Assembly: GCA_947623745.1 (NCBI GenBank)
Contig: CANQHN010000002.1
Span: 97,133 to 161,132 of the forward strand
Source: an uncultured Oscillospiraceae bacterium
GTDB taxonomy: Bacteria; Bacillota; Clostridia; Oscillospirales; Oscillospiraceae
Length of the DNA stretch: 64,000 nt
Reading direction: 5' to 3'
Shown here: piece by piece, positions 1 to 7,975 of the stretch
Numbering within the stretch: the first letter of the stretch is position 1
How the letters are laid out: every line of letters begins with the position of its first letter
Program-made: the position numbers and the translations under genes
The notes under the pieces: generated by a model
Seen by the model: the letters and a program-made list of their open reading frames with translations, nothing else
The model's database searches: none
What the model was told of the DNA's origin: nothing

Positions 1-330
1 GGCCTCCCGGAGCAGGCTTTGGCACTCCTCCCTGGGCGGGAGAGGCGGAAGGTCCGGGGCGGGCGCGGTCTGCCGGGCGGCGGCCCGGAGGATCCAGGCG
101 GCCTTCTCCCGGATGAAGCCGTCGGCGTAGGCCAGGGTGCAGCGCACAGGCACAGACAGCACCGGCGTACCCTCCCGGTTCACCCGGAGGTTCAGGTTCT
201 TCACCCGCTTGCGGACCAGAACATAGGTGACCGGCCCCGCCGGGGTCTCCACCAGGCGCAGCTGCTCCATGCCGCCGCGTCCGGCCATGGAAGTATCGTT
301 TTTTTTCGGTCGCCGGGGGTCCATGCTCAT
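1..330 (-). CDS. YgjP/DUF45-type metal-dependent hydrolase, C-terminus outside window
   Basis: This is the first 110 codons of a gene that runs off the left edge. After a basic N-terminus the protein reads YVLVRKRVKNLNLRVNREG, then a stretch ending FIREKAAWI. This is the usual opening of the M48-like DUF45 (YgjP/SprT-like) family, in which a beta-rich N-terminal part precedes a zinc-binding HExxH-type domain. That metal site would lie beyond the window and cannot be verified. The start at 330 has AGGAG seven bases upstream; a second ATG two codons later is less well spaced. The family is widespread but its substrate is not established. Confidence 0.7.
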   Translation of the reverse strand, partial: MSMDPRRPKKNDTSMAGRGGMEQLRLVETPAGPVTYVLVRKRVKNLNLRVNREGTPVLSVPVRCTLAYADGFIREKAAWILRAAARQTAPAPDLPPLPPREECQSLLREA

Positions 331-405
331 AGAGGTTCTCCTTTGATTCGGTCCATCTGATTGAAAATCGGGCGGCGGGAGGGGCCGCGTCCCGGGCCGG
401 CGCGC

Positions 406-438
406 AAAAATCGCGGCTGGTGCCCCGGCCGCGATTTT
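406..438 (-). terminator. Terminator of the HD-domain gene
   Basis: An 11-bp perfect stem (407-417 with 428-438) is followed on the minus strand by a T run, directly downstream of the HD gene's stop codon. Confidence 0.75.
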
Positions 439-448
439 CATCTCTGAT

Positions 449-1033
449 TCAGGCCCCGCAGGCGGCCACGGCGGCCTCTATGGCCGCCTCCTCGTCCCGC
501 ATGGCGGACAGGGTCATGTCCAGCAGCTTGTCCAGCTCCCAGCCCAGCAGCTGGGCGCCGTCGGCGATGACCTCCCGGGAGCAGCCGGCGGCGAACTTCT
601 TGTCCTTGAACTTCTTTTTCAGGGACTTCAGCTCCATATCCGCCACGCTTTTGGAGGGGCGCATCAGGGCGGCGGCCCCGATCAGGCCGGTGAGCTCGTC
701 GGCGGCGTAGAGCACCTTCTCCATCTCGTGCTCCGGTTTTATGTCAACTGTGATCCCCCAGCCGTGGCAGGCGGTGGCGCGGATGATGGACTCCTCCACC
801 CCGGCCTGCCGCATCAGCTCCTGGGATTTGACGCAGTGCTCCTCGGGCCACTGCTCGAAGTCCAGGTCGTGGAGCAGGCCGACGATGGACCAGTACTCCG
901 CCTGGTCGCCGTAGCCCAGCTGACGGGCGTACCAGCCCATGACGTGCTCCACGGTGATGGCGTGGCGCAGGTGGAAGGGCTCCTTGTTGTACTTTGTGAG
1001 CAGGTCCCAGGCCTGCTGTCTGGTCATGGGCAT
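449..1033 (-). CDS. HD-domain phosphohydrolase-like protein
   Basis: A 194-residue soluble protein of the HD superfamily. The metal-binding pair is His55-Asp56 in GLLHDLDFE, preceded by an HAITVEH segment near residue 26. HD proteins hydrolyse phosphate esters, often of nucleotides, but the substrate of this one cannot be told from sequence. The start was placed at 1033 because AGGAG lies eight bases upstream; an in-frame GTG three codons earlier overlaps that ribosome site. It follows degV after a strong hairpin only about 20 bases upstream of its start. It is therefore either expressed by read-through or has a promoter I cannot see. Confidence 0.75.
   Translation of the reverse strand: MPMTRQQAWDLLTKYNKEPFHLRHAITVEHVMGWYARQLGYGDQAEYWSIVGLLHDLDFEQWPEEHCVKSQELMRQAGVEESIIRATACHGWGITVDIKPEHEMEKVLYAADELTGLIGAAALMRPSKSVADMELKSLKKKFKDKKFAAGCSREVIADGAQLLGWELDKLLDMTLSAMRDEEAAIEAAVAACGA
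737..749 (+). other. XerD half-site-like word 1
   Basis: TTTTATGTCAACT, inside the HD-protein gene, where the minus strand reads V-D-I-K with ATA and AAA codons. Confidence 0.5.
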
Positions 1034-1055
1034 AGAAATCACTCCTGAATCCTGT

Positions 1056-1086
1056 CAAAAATGGGAGGCGGTTGTCCGCCTCCCAT
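1056..1086 (-). terminator. Hairpin terminator after degV
   Basis: An 11-bp stem (1061-1071 with 1076-1086) with a four-base loop is followed by TTTTT on the minus strand. It lies between degV and the HD gene. Confidence 0.7.
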
Positions 1087-1112
1087 GATTTTAATCGGAA
1101 TCTCCTGTTCTG

Positions 1113-1946
1113 TCAATACGCGACCACGATGCCGCCGTCGTCGGCATAGACGGTGGTGACGCCGCCGGCCTCCAGCATGAGGATCTGGCTGAACTTGCAC
1201 TTGGCCTCCATCATGGCCCGCACCTCCTTGGCCCGCTCCGGGCAGTTGCAGTGGCACAGGCCCACCACCTTGCCCACGTGGACAGGGTCGGCAGCGATGC
1301 GGTCCACCATCTTGACCAGCGCCTGCTTGGTGGTCAGCGCCTGCCCCAGCTTGCAGATCTCCCCCTCCGGGGTGGAGCCCATGAACAGCTTGATCTTCAA
1401 GGCCCCGGTGATCACCGCCTGCAGCTTGGTCAGCCGGCCGTTTTTCCGCAGGTTCTCCAGGCTCTCCAGGACGAAGAAGGTCTGCATCTCGTAGATATAG
1501 CGCTCCACCTGCTGCACCACCTCGTCGAAGGGAGCGCCGGCACCGGCCAGCTCCCGAATCCTCCGGGCCACCAGCACCTCGCCGGAGACGGCGGAACAGG
1601 AGTTGAACACGTGGACGTTGACCTCAGGGCGCTCCTCCAGGAGCAGGCGGCGGGCCTGCTGGGCGCTGTTGTGGGAGCCGCTGAGCAGCGCGGACAGGGT
1701 GACTACATACACGTCATCCGCGCCCTGATATGCGTCCAGATAGCTCTGGGGGGAAGGACAGGCGGTGGAGGTGCCCTTCTCGCTCTCCCGCATGGCCTTG
1801 AGCAGCTCGGCCTGGTCGAAGGTCTCGTCGTCCACAAAAGTGCTCCCGTTGGAGAAAATCGTCAGGGGGACCTTGACGAAGTACGGGTCCTTGAGCATCT
1901 GCGGGGTCAGGTCACAGCAGCTGTCCACAACGATCTTAAAACTCAT
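1113..1946 (-). CDS. DegV family fatty-acid-binding protein
   Basis: The protein begins MSFKIVVDSCCDLT, the characteristic DegV opening, and keeps the FVLESLENLRKNGRL segment of the central lid. At about 277 residues it has the usual DegV length. DegV/FakB proteins bind a fatty acid and, in some Firmicutes, present it to the kinase FakA for phosphorylation; no fakA is visible here. The start at 1946 was preferred to the ATG at 1955, because GGAG abuts the earlier ATG with no spacer but sits nine bases from this one. A promoter with a 17-base spacer lies upstream. Confidence 0.88.
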   Translation of the reverse strand: MSFKIVVDSCCDLTPQMLKDPYFVKVPLTIFSNGSTFVDDETFDQAELLKAMRESEKGTSTACPSPQSYLDAYQGADDVYVVTLSALLSGSHNSAQQARRLLLEERPEVNVHVFNSCSAVSGEVLVARRIRELAGAGAPFDEVVQQVERYIYEMQTFFVLESLENLRKNGRLTKLQAVITGALKIKLFMGSTPEGEICKLGQALTTKQALVKMVDRIAADPVHVGKVVGLCHCNCPERAKEVRAMMEAKCKFSQILMLEAGGVTTVYADDGGIVVAY

Positions 1947-1989
1947 ATTTTTCATCTCCAGATATGATTTTCAAAATCAGTTTAGACTA

Positions 1990-2018
1990 AGTATAGCACA
2001 CTGCACAGGAAAAGTAAA
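1990..2018 (-). promoter_or_regulatory. Promoter of degV
   Basis: Minus strand TTTACT (2013-2018), 17 bases, TATACT (1990-1995), about 45 bases from the degV start. Confidence 0.5.
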
Positions 2019-2059
2019 GGTGTAATCCATCTATTTTATTTTTTCTGTCGAACCGGGAA

Positions 2060-2824
2060 TTATTCCTCCATTCCCTCCTGCCGCTCCTCCTCTTCCAGCT
2101 CCGCCAGCAGCTTCCGGTCCTCCTTGGAGGACAGGTCCAGCCGCTGGTACAGGTCCGGCCGGCGCAGGCGGGTGCGCAGGATGGACTGTTTCCGCCTCCA
2201 CTTCTCCACGTTGACGTGGTGGCCGGACAGGAGGACAGGGGGCACGGCGCGGCCGTGCCACACCTCGGGTCGGGAGTACTGGGGGGCCTCCAGCATCCCG
2301 TTCCAGTGGCTCTCGTTCTCATAGCACTCCGGGTCGGACAGCACCCCGGGCACCAGGCGGAACACCGCGTCCGCCACTGCCATGGCCGGGATCTCCCCGC
2401 CGGTGACCACAAAGTCGCCGATGGAGATCTCCTCGTCCACGCACTCCTCGATGAACCGCTCGTCGATGCCCTCATAGTGGCCGCAGACCAGAATGAGGCG
2501 GCTGTGGTCCCGCGCCAGACGCTTGGCGTCCTCCTGGGTGAAGGGCCGGCCCGCGGGGGACATGTAGATGGTGTGGATCCTCTCCCCCGCCTCCTGGCAG
2601 ATGTGGTCCCAGCACCTGTAAAGGGGATCGGCCTGCATCACCGCGCCGCGCCCGCCTCCGTAGGGGTAGTCGTCCACCTGCCGCTGCTTGTTGACGGTGT
2701 AGTCCCGGATCTGGTGGCACTCGGCGCGGATATAGCCCCGCTCCTGCCCCCGGCCCAGGACAGACTCACACAGCATGTCCCCCACCACATCGGGGAACAG
2801 GGTCATGATATCGATACGGTACAT
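2060..2824 (-). CDS. trmD: tRNA (guanine-37-N1)-methyltransferase
   Basis: TrmD methylates G37 next to the anticodon using S-adenosylmethionine and prevents +1 frameshifting. The 254-residue protein begins MYRIDIMTLFPD and shows the cofactor-site glycine run GGGRGAVMQADPL (57-68). The trefoil-knot segments GHYEGIDERF (115-124) and ISIGDFVVTGGE (133-144) are both present. The C-terminal tRNA-binding domain is complete, with the usual LLSGHH element. Unusually, trmD stands alone here with its own promoter and is not beside rpsP, rimM or rplS, the arrangement seen in many bacteria. Confidence 0.97.
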   Translation of the reverse strand: MYRIDIMTLFPDVVGDMLCESVLGRGQERGYIRAECHQIRDYTVNKQRQVDDYPYGGGRGAVMQADPLYRCWDHICQEAGERIHTIYMSPAGRPFTQEDAKRLARDHSRLILVCGHYEGIDERFIEECVDEEISIGDFVVTGGEIPAMAVADAVFRLVPGVLSDPECYENESHWNGMLEAPQYSRPEVWHGRAVPPVLLSGHHVNVEKWRRKQSILRTRLRRPDLYQRLDLSSKEDRKLLAELEEEERQEGMEE

Positions 2825-2856
2825 CTTAAAGGCTCCTCTCGGGCTGCTTTTCCCCT

Positions 2857-2885
2857 ATTATAATACGCCGGCCCCACGGCCGCAA
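2857..2885 (-). promoter_or_regulatory. Promoter of trmD
   Basis: Minus strand TTGCGG (2880-2885), 17 bases, consensus TATAAT (2857-2862), about 33 bases upstream of the trmD start. Confidence 0.7.
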
Positions 2886-2939
2886 GTCCCGATGCGCCCG
2901 ATCCCCGCCCCGCCAGGCGCCGATTCCGCCGCGGGAATC

Positions 2940-2968
2940 TTGACGGGCGGGGAAAAAGACAGTAAAAT
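2940..2968 (+). promoter_or_regulatory. Promoter of the TRAP-type binding protein gene
   Basis: TTGACG (2940-2945), 17 bases, TAAAAT (2963-2968). It lies about 60 bases upstream of the lipoprotein start, with a XerD-like word in between. Confidence 0.65.
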
Positions 2969-3003
2969 AGGAATCAGTTCCCATCCTGTTCCGCGCTTAT
3001 GCG

Positions 3004-3015
3004 TTATGTCAACTT
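3004..3015 (+). other. XerD half-site-like word 2
   Basis: TTATGTCAACTT, in the leader between the promoter and start codon of the TRAP-type lipoprotein gene. Confidence 0.45.
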
Positions 3016-3031
3016 ATAAGGAGAACGCTCC

Positions 3032-4153
3032 ATGAAAAGATTCTTCTGCGCCCTGGCCGCGGGCGCCCTCCTGCTCTCCCTGGCCGCCTGCGGCGGCAGG
3101 ACCCCCGGCGGCAGCTCCAGCAGCGCCGGGGACAGCTCATCCTCTGGCTCCGGCAGCTCCAGTTCCTCCAGCTTCAGCGCTTCCGCCTCGTCCAGTGCGC
3201 CGGAGGAGGCCCCCCCGCCGGAGCCCAGCATCCCCCCAATCTCCCTGAACGCCTACTCCCCCGGCAGCGAGAACTCCGTGCCCACCAAGGCGTTGCTGGA
3301 GTTTGAGCGGCTGGTGGAGGCGGCCTCGGACGGGGCCATCGACCTGCACGTCTACCACTCCGACCTGCTGGGGGACGACGAAAAGGCTTTTGACGCCGCC
3401 CGGCTGGGGACCGTGGACATCGTGTTCGCCTCCACCCCCAGCGCCGCCTCCTTCTACGCTCCGGCCAAGCTGCTGGAGCTGCCCTTCCTGTTCCGGGACG
3501 AGGCGCAGGCCTGCGCCGTGACCAACGGCCCGGCGGGCCGGCGGCTCTTTGAGGGGCTGGAGGAGTATGGCCTGGTGTTCCTGGCGGAGGGCGACGGCGG
3601 GATGCGGCAGCTGTCCACCACAAACCGGGCGGTCCACACCGCCGGGGACGTGCAGGGGCTGCTGATCCGGGTGCCCACCACCCGGCTGTACATGGATCTG
3701 TGGGAGGAGCTGGGGGCCACGGTGGTCTCCCTCCCCCTGCCCGAGCTGGCGCTGGCCCTGTCCAACGGCACCGCCCAGGCCCAGGACAACGCCGCCCACC
3801 ACATGACCGCCAACAACACCTACCGGCACATCCGCTATTTCTCCCAGATCAACTGCATGTGGTCCGGCTTCACCGTGGCCGCCAACGCGGCGAAGTGGGA
3901 GGACCTGGACCCCGAGGTGCGGGAGCTCCTTACTGAGCAGGCCGCCGCCGCCGCCCGGTACAGCTTTGACGTCATCGCCCAGGACGACCAGGACGCCATG
4001 GCCAGGCTGCGGGACTCCGGGGTGGAGATCGACCTCAACCCGGATGTGCAGTCCTTTCGGGACGCCCTGGGGGGCGACAGCTACTACGACCGCTACCAGA
4101 ACGAGTCCTGGTTCGACCGGGAGCTGCTGGACGCGCTGCTGGCGGCGCGCTGA
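3032..4153 (+). CDS. TRAP transporter substrate-binding lipoprotein (DctP family), orphan
   Basis: A 373-residue extracytoplasmic binding protein. A lipoprotein signal ends in LAAC with Cys20 as the lipidated residue. A serine-rich linker of about 30 residues (29-55) follows, then a DctP-type body (SENSVPTKALLEFERLV, LLELPFLFRDEAQA, GLLIRVPTTRLYMDLWEELGA). DctP proteins capture C4-dicarboxylates or other acids and deliver them to DctQ/DctM membrane proteins. Neither partner is nearby, and the gene has its own promoter and terminator. It may serve a permease elsewhere or act as a sensor input. The arginine in LLIRVPTT corresponds to the carboxylate-binding arginine of the family. Confidence 0.85.
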   Translation: MKRFFCALAAGALLLSLAACGGRTPGGSSSSAGDSSSSGSGSSSSSSFSASASSSAPEEAPPPEPSIPPISLNAYSPGSENSVPTKALLEFERLVEAASDGAIDLHVYHSDLLGDDEKAFDAARLGTVDIVFASTPSAASFYAPAKLLELPFLFRDEAQACAVTNGPAGRRLFEGLEEYGLVFLAEGDGGMRQLSTTNRAVHTAGDVQGLLIRVPTTRLYMDLWEELGATVVSLPLPELALALSNGTAQAQDNAAHHMTANNTYRHIRYFSQINCMWSGFTVAANAAKWEDLDPEVRELLTEQAAAAARYSFDVIAQDDQDAMARLRDSGVEIDLNPDVQSFRDALGGDSYYDRYQNESWFDRELLDALLAAR

Positions 4154-4166
4154 ACTCCGGCTGAAT

Positions 4167-4205
4167 AAATTCCCGCCGCTCCGGCAGGGCGGCGGGAATT
4201 TTGTT
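4167..4205 (+). terminator. Terminator of the TRAP-type binding protein gene
   Basis: A 13-bp stem (4167-4179 with 4189-4201) is followed by T-rich sequence. Confidence 0.8.
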
Positions 4206-4206
4206 G

Positions 4207-4235
4207 TTTACTTTCATGTGCTAATCTGGTAAAAT
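4207..4235 (+). promoter_or_regulatory. Promoter of yerC-methyltransferase-hslO
   Basis: TTTACT (4207-4212), 17 bases, TAAAAT (4230-4235), directly after the preceding terminator. Confidence 0.65.
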
Positions 4236-4276
4236 CGAAGCAGCGTGAAATACCCCATTGGGAAAAGGAGGACGCC

Positions 4277-4573
4277 ATGTCAAAGGTCTATGAAAAGCCC
4301 TCCAGCGACCTGCTCTACCAGGCCCTCACCTCCCTGAAAAGCGAGGAGGAGTGCCGGCAGTTCCTGGAGGACCTGTGCACCGTGTCCGAGCTGAAGGCCA
4401 TGGAGCAGCGCATGGAGGTGGCCATGCTGCTGGACGAGGGCCTGATCTACAGCGACATCCTGGAGCGCACCGGCGCCTCCAGCGCCACCATCAGCCGGGT
4501 CAACCGCTGCCTGCACTACGGGGCCAACGGCTACCGCACCATCATCCCCCGCCTGCGGGAGAGGCAGAAATGA
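4277..4573 (+). CDS. yerC: YerC/YecD family TrpR-related DNA-binding protein
   Basis: A 98-residue all-helical protein of the TrpR-like YerC family. The core LCTVSELKAMEQRMEVAMLL is followed by a helix-turn-helix (YSDILERTGASSATISRVNR) in which the ATISRV element is the recognition helix. No tryptophan-repressor function is implied; YerC targets are poorly known. AAGGAGG lies upstream of the start. The stop codon overlaps the start of the next gene (ATGA), so the two are translationally coupled. Confidence 0.9.
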   Translation: MSKVYEKPSSDLLYQALTSLKSEEECRQFLEDLCTVSELKAMEQRMEVAMLLDEGLIYSDILERTGASSATISRVNRCLHYGANGYRTIIPRLRERQK

Positions 4574-5349
4574 GCTGCTACGACTTTCTGGCCGGGAGCT
4601 ACGACGCGCTGACCTACGATGTGGACTACCCCGCCTGGGCCGATTACATCGAAAAGCACTTCCGCCGGAACAAAATCCCGGGGAACACGGTGCTGGACCT
4701 GGCCTGCGGCACGGGCTCTCTCACCTTTGAGCTGGCCCAGCGGGGGTACGAGATGATCGGGGTGGACCTCTCCCCCGAGATGCTCAGCCAGGCCGCGGAG
4801 AAGAGCCGGGAGGGCGTTGAGGTAGAGCCCATCTTCCTGTGCCAGAGCATGGACAGGCTGGACCTGTACGGCACCATCGACGCCTGCGTGTGCTGCCTGG
4901 ACAGCGTCAACTACGTCACCGACCCCAGGAAGCTGAAAAAGGCCTTCCAGCGGGTCCACCTGTTCCTCATGCCCGGCGGGCTGTTCCTGTTCGACGTGAA
5001 CACCCCGGAGAAGCTGGCCGCCCTGGACGGACAGGTGTTCCTGGACGAGACGGAGGACACCTACTGCGTATGGCGCACGGAGTTCTCCCGGCGCGGCGGG
5101 CTGTGCTCCTACTTTATGGACATCTTCCGCCTGGACCCGGACACCGGCAGGTGGGACCGGGGCGAGGAGCTGCACCAGGAGCGGGCCTACACGGTGGACG
5201 AGCTGACCGGTTTTCTGAAAGAGGCCGGATTCATCGACATCAAAGTGTTCGGCGACCGGCGTATGCGCGCCCCCAGGCCGGGGGAAGGGCGTATCTTTTT
5301 TACGGCGCGGAAGGACCCCGCCGCCATTGATTCCATGCGGGAGAAGTGA
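4570..5349 (+). CDS. Class I SAM-dependent methyltransferase
   Basis: A 259-residue methyltransferase. Motif I is VLDLACGTGS (41-50), with the acidic motif II in MIGVDLSPEML and a later FLFDVNTPEKL strand. The overall pattern (YDFLAGSYDALT at the N-terminus, a late FxEAGF segment, YCVWRTEF) matches the small-molecule methyltransferases often found beside yerC in Clostridia. The acceptor substrate is unknown. The start overlaps the yerC stop by four bases and hslO follows after three bases, so this is the middle gene of a three-gene operon. Confidence 0.85.
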   Translation: MSCYDFLAGSYDALTYDVDYPAWADYIEKHFRRNKIPGNTVLDLACGTGSLTFELAQRGYEMIGVDLSPEMLSQAAEKSREGVEVEPIFLCQSMDRLDLYGTIDACVCCLDSVNYVTDPRKLKKAFQRVHLFLMPGGLFLFDVNTPEKLAALDGQVFLDETEDTYCVWRTEFSRRGGLCSYFMDIFRLDPDTGRWDRGEELHQERAYTVDELTGFLKEAGFIDIKVFGDRRMRAPRPGEGRIFFTARKDPAAIDSMREK

Positions 5350-5352
5350 ACT

Positions 5353-6234
5353 ATGAGCGACGAGATCGTAAGAGCCATCACCGCCGACGGAAGCGCCAAG
5401 GTGGTGGCCATCTCCGGCCGTGACCTGGTGGAGCGGGCGCGGAATATCCACACCCTGCTGCCCGTGGCCACGGCGGCTCTGGGGCGCACCCTGATGGGTG
5501 CGTCCATGATGGGCGATATGCTGAAGGAGCAGAACGGCGCCGTGACCATCCAGATCAAGGGCGGCGGCCCTCTGGGCACGGTGCTGGCGGTGTCCGACTG
5601 TGACGGGAACGTGCGCGGCTACGTGCAGAACCCCCATGTGGAGCTGATGGAGAAGGCCCCCGGCAAGCTGGACGTGGGGGCCGCGGTGGGCACCGACGGC
5701 ACGCTGACGGTGCTCAAGGACATCGGCCTGAAGGAGCCCTACGTGGGCTCTATCCACCTGCTCTCCGGGGAGATCGCCGACGACTTGGCCATGTACTTCG
5801 TGGAGAGCGAGCAGATCCCCACCGCCTGCGCCCTGGGGGTGCTGGTGGGCACCGACCAGTCGGTGACCGCGGCGGGGGGCTACCTCATCCAGCTGCTCCC
5901 CGGGGCCGGCGAGGACGTGATCGACCGGATTGAGGCCGGGGTCCAGCGGCTGGGGCCGGTGAGCCGGGCCCTGGAGCGGGGCCTGGACGCGGAGGGCCTG
6001 CTGCGGGAGGTGCTGTCCGGCTTTGAACTGGAGATCCTGGAGAAGCACCCGGTGGAGTACCGGTGCTACTGCTCCCGGGAGCGGGTGAGCCGGGCGCTGA
6101 TCAGCATGGGCCGCCAGGAGCTCACCTCCCTGCTGGAGGAGCAGGGCGAGGCGGAGCTGACGTGTCAGTTCTGTGACAAGATCTACCACTTTACCTCCCG
6201 AGAATTGCAGGCACTTTTGGACGAGATGGGATGA
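5353..6234 (+). CDS. hslO: Hsp33 redox-regulated chaperone
   Basis: Hsp33 is a cytosolic holdase activated by oxidation of a zinc-binding cysteine cluster. The 293-residue protein has the typical start (IVRAITADGSAKVVAI) and the GGGPLGTVLAVSD and PYVGSIHLLSGEIADDLA segments. At the C-terminus it has the four zinc cysteines as CxC (238, 240) and CxxC (271, 274). All four are present, so the redox switch should work. It is the last gene of the yerC operon, and a GC hairpin follows its stop. Confidence 0.96.
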   Translation: MSDEIVRAITADGSAKVVAISGRDLVERARNIHTLLPVATAALGRTLMGASMMGDMLKEQNGAVTIQIKGGGPLGTVLAVSDCDGNVRGYVQNPHVELMEKAPGKLDVGAAVGTDGTLTVLKDIGLKEPYVGSIHLLSGEIADDLAMYFVESEQIPTACALGVLVGTDQSVTAAGGYLIQLLPGAGEDVIDRIEAGVQRLGPVSRALERGLDAEGLLREVLSGFELEILEKHPVEYRCYCSRERVSRALISMGRQELTSLLEEQGEAELTCQFCDKIYHFTSRELQALLDEMG

Positions 6235-6235
6235 A

Positions 6236-6268
6236 AAAAGCGGCGCGGCCACTGGCCGCGCCGCTCAG
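6236..6268 (+). terminator. Terminator of the yerC-hslO operon
   Basis: GCGGCGCGGCCA and TGGCCGCGCCGC form a near-perfect 12-bp stem immediately after the hslO stop. The U tract is weak. Confidence 0.65.
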
Positions 6269-6274
6269 CTTATC

Positions 6275-6565
6275 GAAAAAGCCTCGCAGAGTTCGCGCCC
6301 GCAGGCGCGAATACAGTGTAATCCATTTTTCCCGGCGGCGCGCCCCAGGGCGGTCTCTCTTGCCCCTGCGGGGCAATTCACCTTCTGTACGTCGGGAAAA
6401 ATTCCTCTCGGCCCGCAAACGTGCGAGTGGAATGGGCCCCCAGCCGAAGCCCAGCGCAGCGGGTTCGGCTGGGAAAGGAGGAGCAGCGTAATACGTGAGC
6501 TTTCGCCGCAGGCGGAAGCGAAGGATATGGAGCTTGCGACGACGCGCGATGCAGCGGGCCGCAGT
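6275..6565. other. Structured non-coding block, possible dispersed repeat or RNA
   Basis: About 290 bases with no convincing gene on either strand but dense hairpins. TTCGCGCC pairs with GGCGCGAA around 6290-6309. A TTGCCCC/GGGGCAA hairpin lies near 6360-6376. A 10-bp stem CCCAGCCGAA/TTCGGCTGGG lies near 6440-6472, and a CTTTCGCC/GGCGGAAG pair near 6500-6519. Positions 6472-6488 (GGAAAGGAGGAGCAGCG) recur exactly at 51733-51749, each copy followed within a base by AAT. It may be a degraded dispersed repeat or a structured RNA; neither can be decided from one copy. Confidence 0.4.
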
Positions 6566-6570
6566 CCCTT

Positions 6571-6600
6571 GTCAAAAAAGGCCATAGGCCTTTTTTGACA
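6571..6600 (-). terminator. Terminator of pfkA
   Basis: A perfect 13-bp inverted repeat, GTCAAAAAAGGCC with GGCCTTTTTTGAC, around a three-base loop. It directly follows the pfkA stop on the minus strand and has T runs in both directions. Confidence 0.85.
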
Positions 6601-6601
6601 G

Positions 6602-7576
6602 TTATACCTGCATGGCCTCCAGCACGTCGTACCGCTCCATCTGCAGGTGCTTGGTCATAGCCAGCGCCTCCTCGATGGGGATGGCGATCAGCTTGCCGTC
6701 GTGGGTGCCGATGATGCTGTTGGCGCTGCCGTCCACGATTGCCTTGACGGCGGAGTAGCCCATGCGGGTGGCGATCTCCCTGTCCCGGGCGGTGGGAGAG
6801 CCGCCCCGCTGGATGTGGCCCAGCACGGTGACCCGCGGGTCGATGCCGATCTCCTTATGGATGCGCTTGCCGATGTCCACGGCGCTGCCCACGCCCTCGG
6901 CCACCACGATCATGAAGTGGGTGTTGCCCTGGAGCCTGGAGCGGCGGATGCGCTCCACCACGTCCTGCTGGAAGTCCAGCTCCCGCTCGGGGATGAGCAC
7001 GGCGGTGGCGCCTACGGCGATGCCCACGTACAGGGCCAGGAAGCCGGCGTGGCGGCCCATGACCTCTACCACGGAGCAGCGCTCATGGGACTGCATGGTG
7101 TCGCGCAGCTTGTCGATGCACTCGATGGCGGTGTTGCAGGCGGTATCAAAGCCGATGGTGTAGTGGGAGCAGCCGATGTCGTTATCGATGGTGGCGGGGA
7201 CGCCCACCACGGGGACGCCCAGCCGGGACAGCTCCAGCGCGCCGCGGAAGGTGCCGTCGCCGCCGATGGCCACCACCGCGTCCAGGCCCAGCAGCTTGCA
7301 GGTGGCCACAGCCTGGTCCCGGCCCTCAGGAGTCATGAACTCCTGGCTGCGGGCGGTGTAGAGGATGGTGCCGCCCCGGGAGAGGATGTGGCTGACGGAG
7401 CTGGAGTCCATGGGGAAAAAGTCGCTGTGGACCAGGCCATTCCAGCCCCGGCGGATGCCCACGCACTGGATATCGTTGTCGAGCGCCGTGCGCACCACCG
7501 CGCGCACAGCCGCGTTCATGCCCGGCGCGTCGCCGCCGCTGGTGAGGACACCGATGCGTTTTACCTTATCTGCCAT
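6602..7576 (-). CDS. pfkA: ATP-dependent 6-phosphofructokinase
   Basis: Phosphorylates fructose 6-phosphate to fructose 1,6-bisphosphate in glycolysis. The 324-residue length is typical of bacterial PfkA. Visible motifs are the ATP site GVLTSGGDAPGMNAA (9-23), GGDGTFRGALEL, the active-site PATIDNDIGCSHYTIGFDTA with its catalytic aspartate, and the substrate-binding MGRHAGFLAL. The GGDGT type at the nucleotide loop suggests ATP, not pyrophosphate, as donor. GGAG lies upstream of the start, and a TTGACA promoter lies about 55 bases further up. Confidence 0.97.
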   Translation of the reverse strand: MADKVKRIGVLTSGGDAPGMNAAVRAVVRTALDNDIQCVGIRRGWNGLVHSDFFPMDSSSVSHILSRGGTILYTARSQEFMTPEGRDQAVATCKLLGLDAVVAIGGDGTFRGALELSRLGVPVVGVPATIDNDIGCSHYTIGFDTACNTAIECIDKLRDTMQSHERCSVVEVMGRHAGFLALYVGIAVGATAVLIPERELDFQQDVVERIRRSRLQGNTHFMIVVAEGVGSAVDIGKRIHKEIGIDPRVTVLGHIQRGGSPTARDREIATRMGYSAVKAIVDGSANSIIGTHDGKLIAIPIEEALAMTKHLQMERYDVLEAMQV

Positions 7577-7629
7577 AGAGTATCACTCCTTCTTCATAGG
7601 CCCGCTGTGCGGGCCGCTCTTCGTGGCAT

Positions 7630-7658
7630 ATTATGGCACTTCTCGCCTGCCCTGTCAA
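7630..7658 (-). promoter_or_regulatory. Promoter of pfkA
   Basis: Minus strand TTGACA (7653-7658), 17 bases, CATAAT (7630-7635). Confidence 0.7.
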
Positions 7659-7736
7659 GCGCGGCGGCCTTGGACAGCTCACCAAATGCCCTCCTCTCCG
7701 CCCCAAAAAAATCTATGAAAAATCCGGAATTACCTG

Positions 7737-7765
7737 TTGACAATTCCAGAGTCGTTTAGTATAAT
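7737..7765 (+). promoter_or_regulatory. Consensus promoter of the tRNA operon
   Basis: Perfect TTGACA (7737-7742), 17 bases, perfect TATAAT (7760-7765), 30 bases before the first tRNA. Full consensus is typical of stable-RNA promoters. Confidence 0.9.
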
Positions 7766-7795
7766 AAGCAAGCCGTCGCGAAAGCGGGCCCACCG

Positions 7796-7871
7796 GGGAG
7801 CATAGCTCAGCTGGTAGAGCACATGCCTTACAAGCATGGGGTCACAGGTTCGAGCCCTGTTGTTCCCACCA
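7796..7871 (+). tRNA. tRNA-Val (anticodon TAC)
   Basis: A 76-base cloverleaf with acceptor GGGAGCA/TGTTCCC and encoded ACCA end. The anticodon loop CTTACAA carries TAC, and the T-loop is GGTTCGAGCC. First gene of the five-tRNA operon. Confidence 0.97.
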
Positions 7872-7895
7872 AAGCCCCACTCCCCCGGACTACCT

Positions 7896-7972
<77 letters not shown>

Positions 7973-7975
7973 TTT

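Noticed and set aside
1947..1955. Upstream ATG as the degV start
   Set aside because: It directly abuts GGAG with no spacer, and the next ATG gives the usual family N-terminus.
4531..6252. 573-codon open frame opposite the methyltransferase and hslO genes
   Set aside because: Spans two real genes and their boundary; no family features and no ribosome site.
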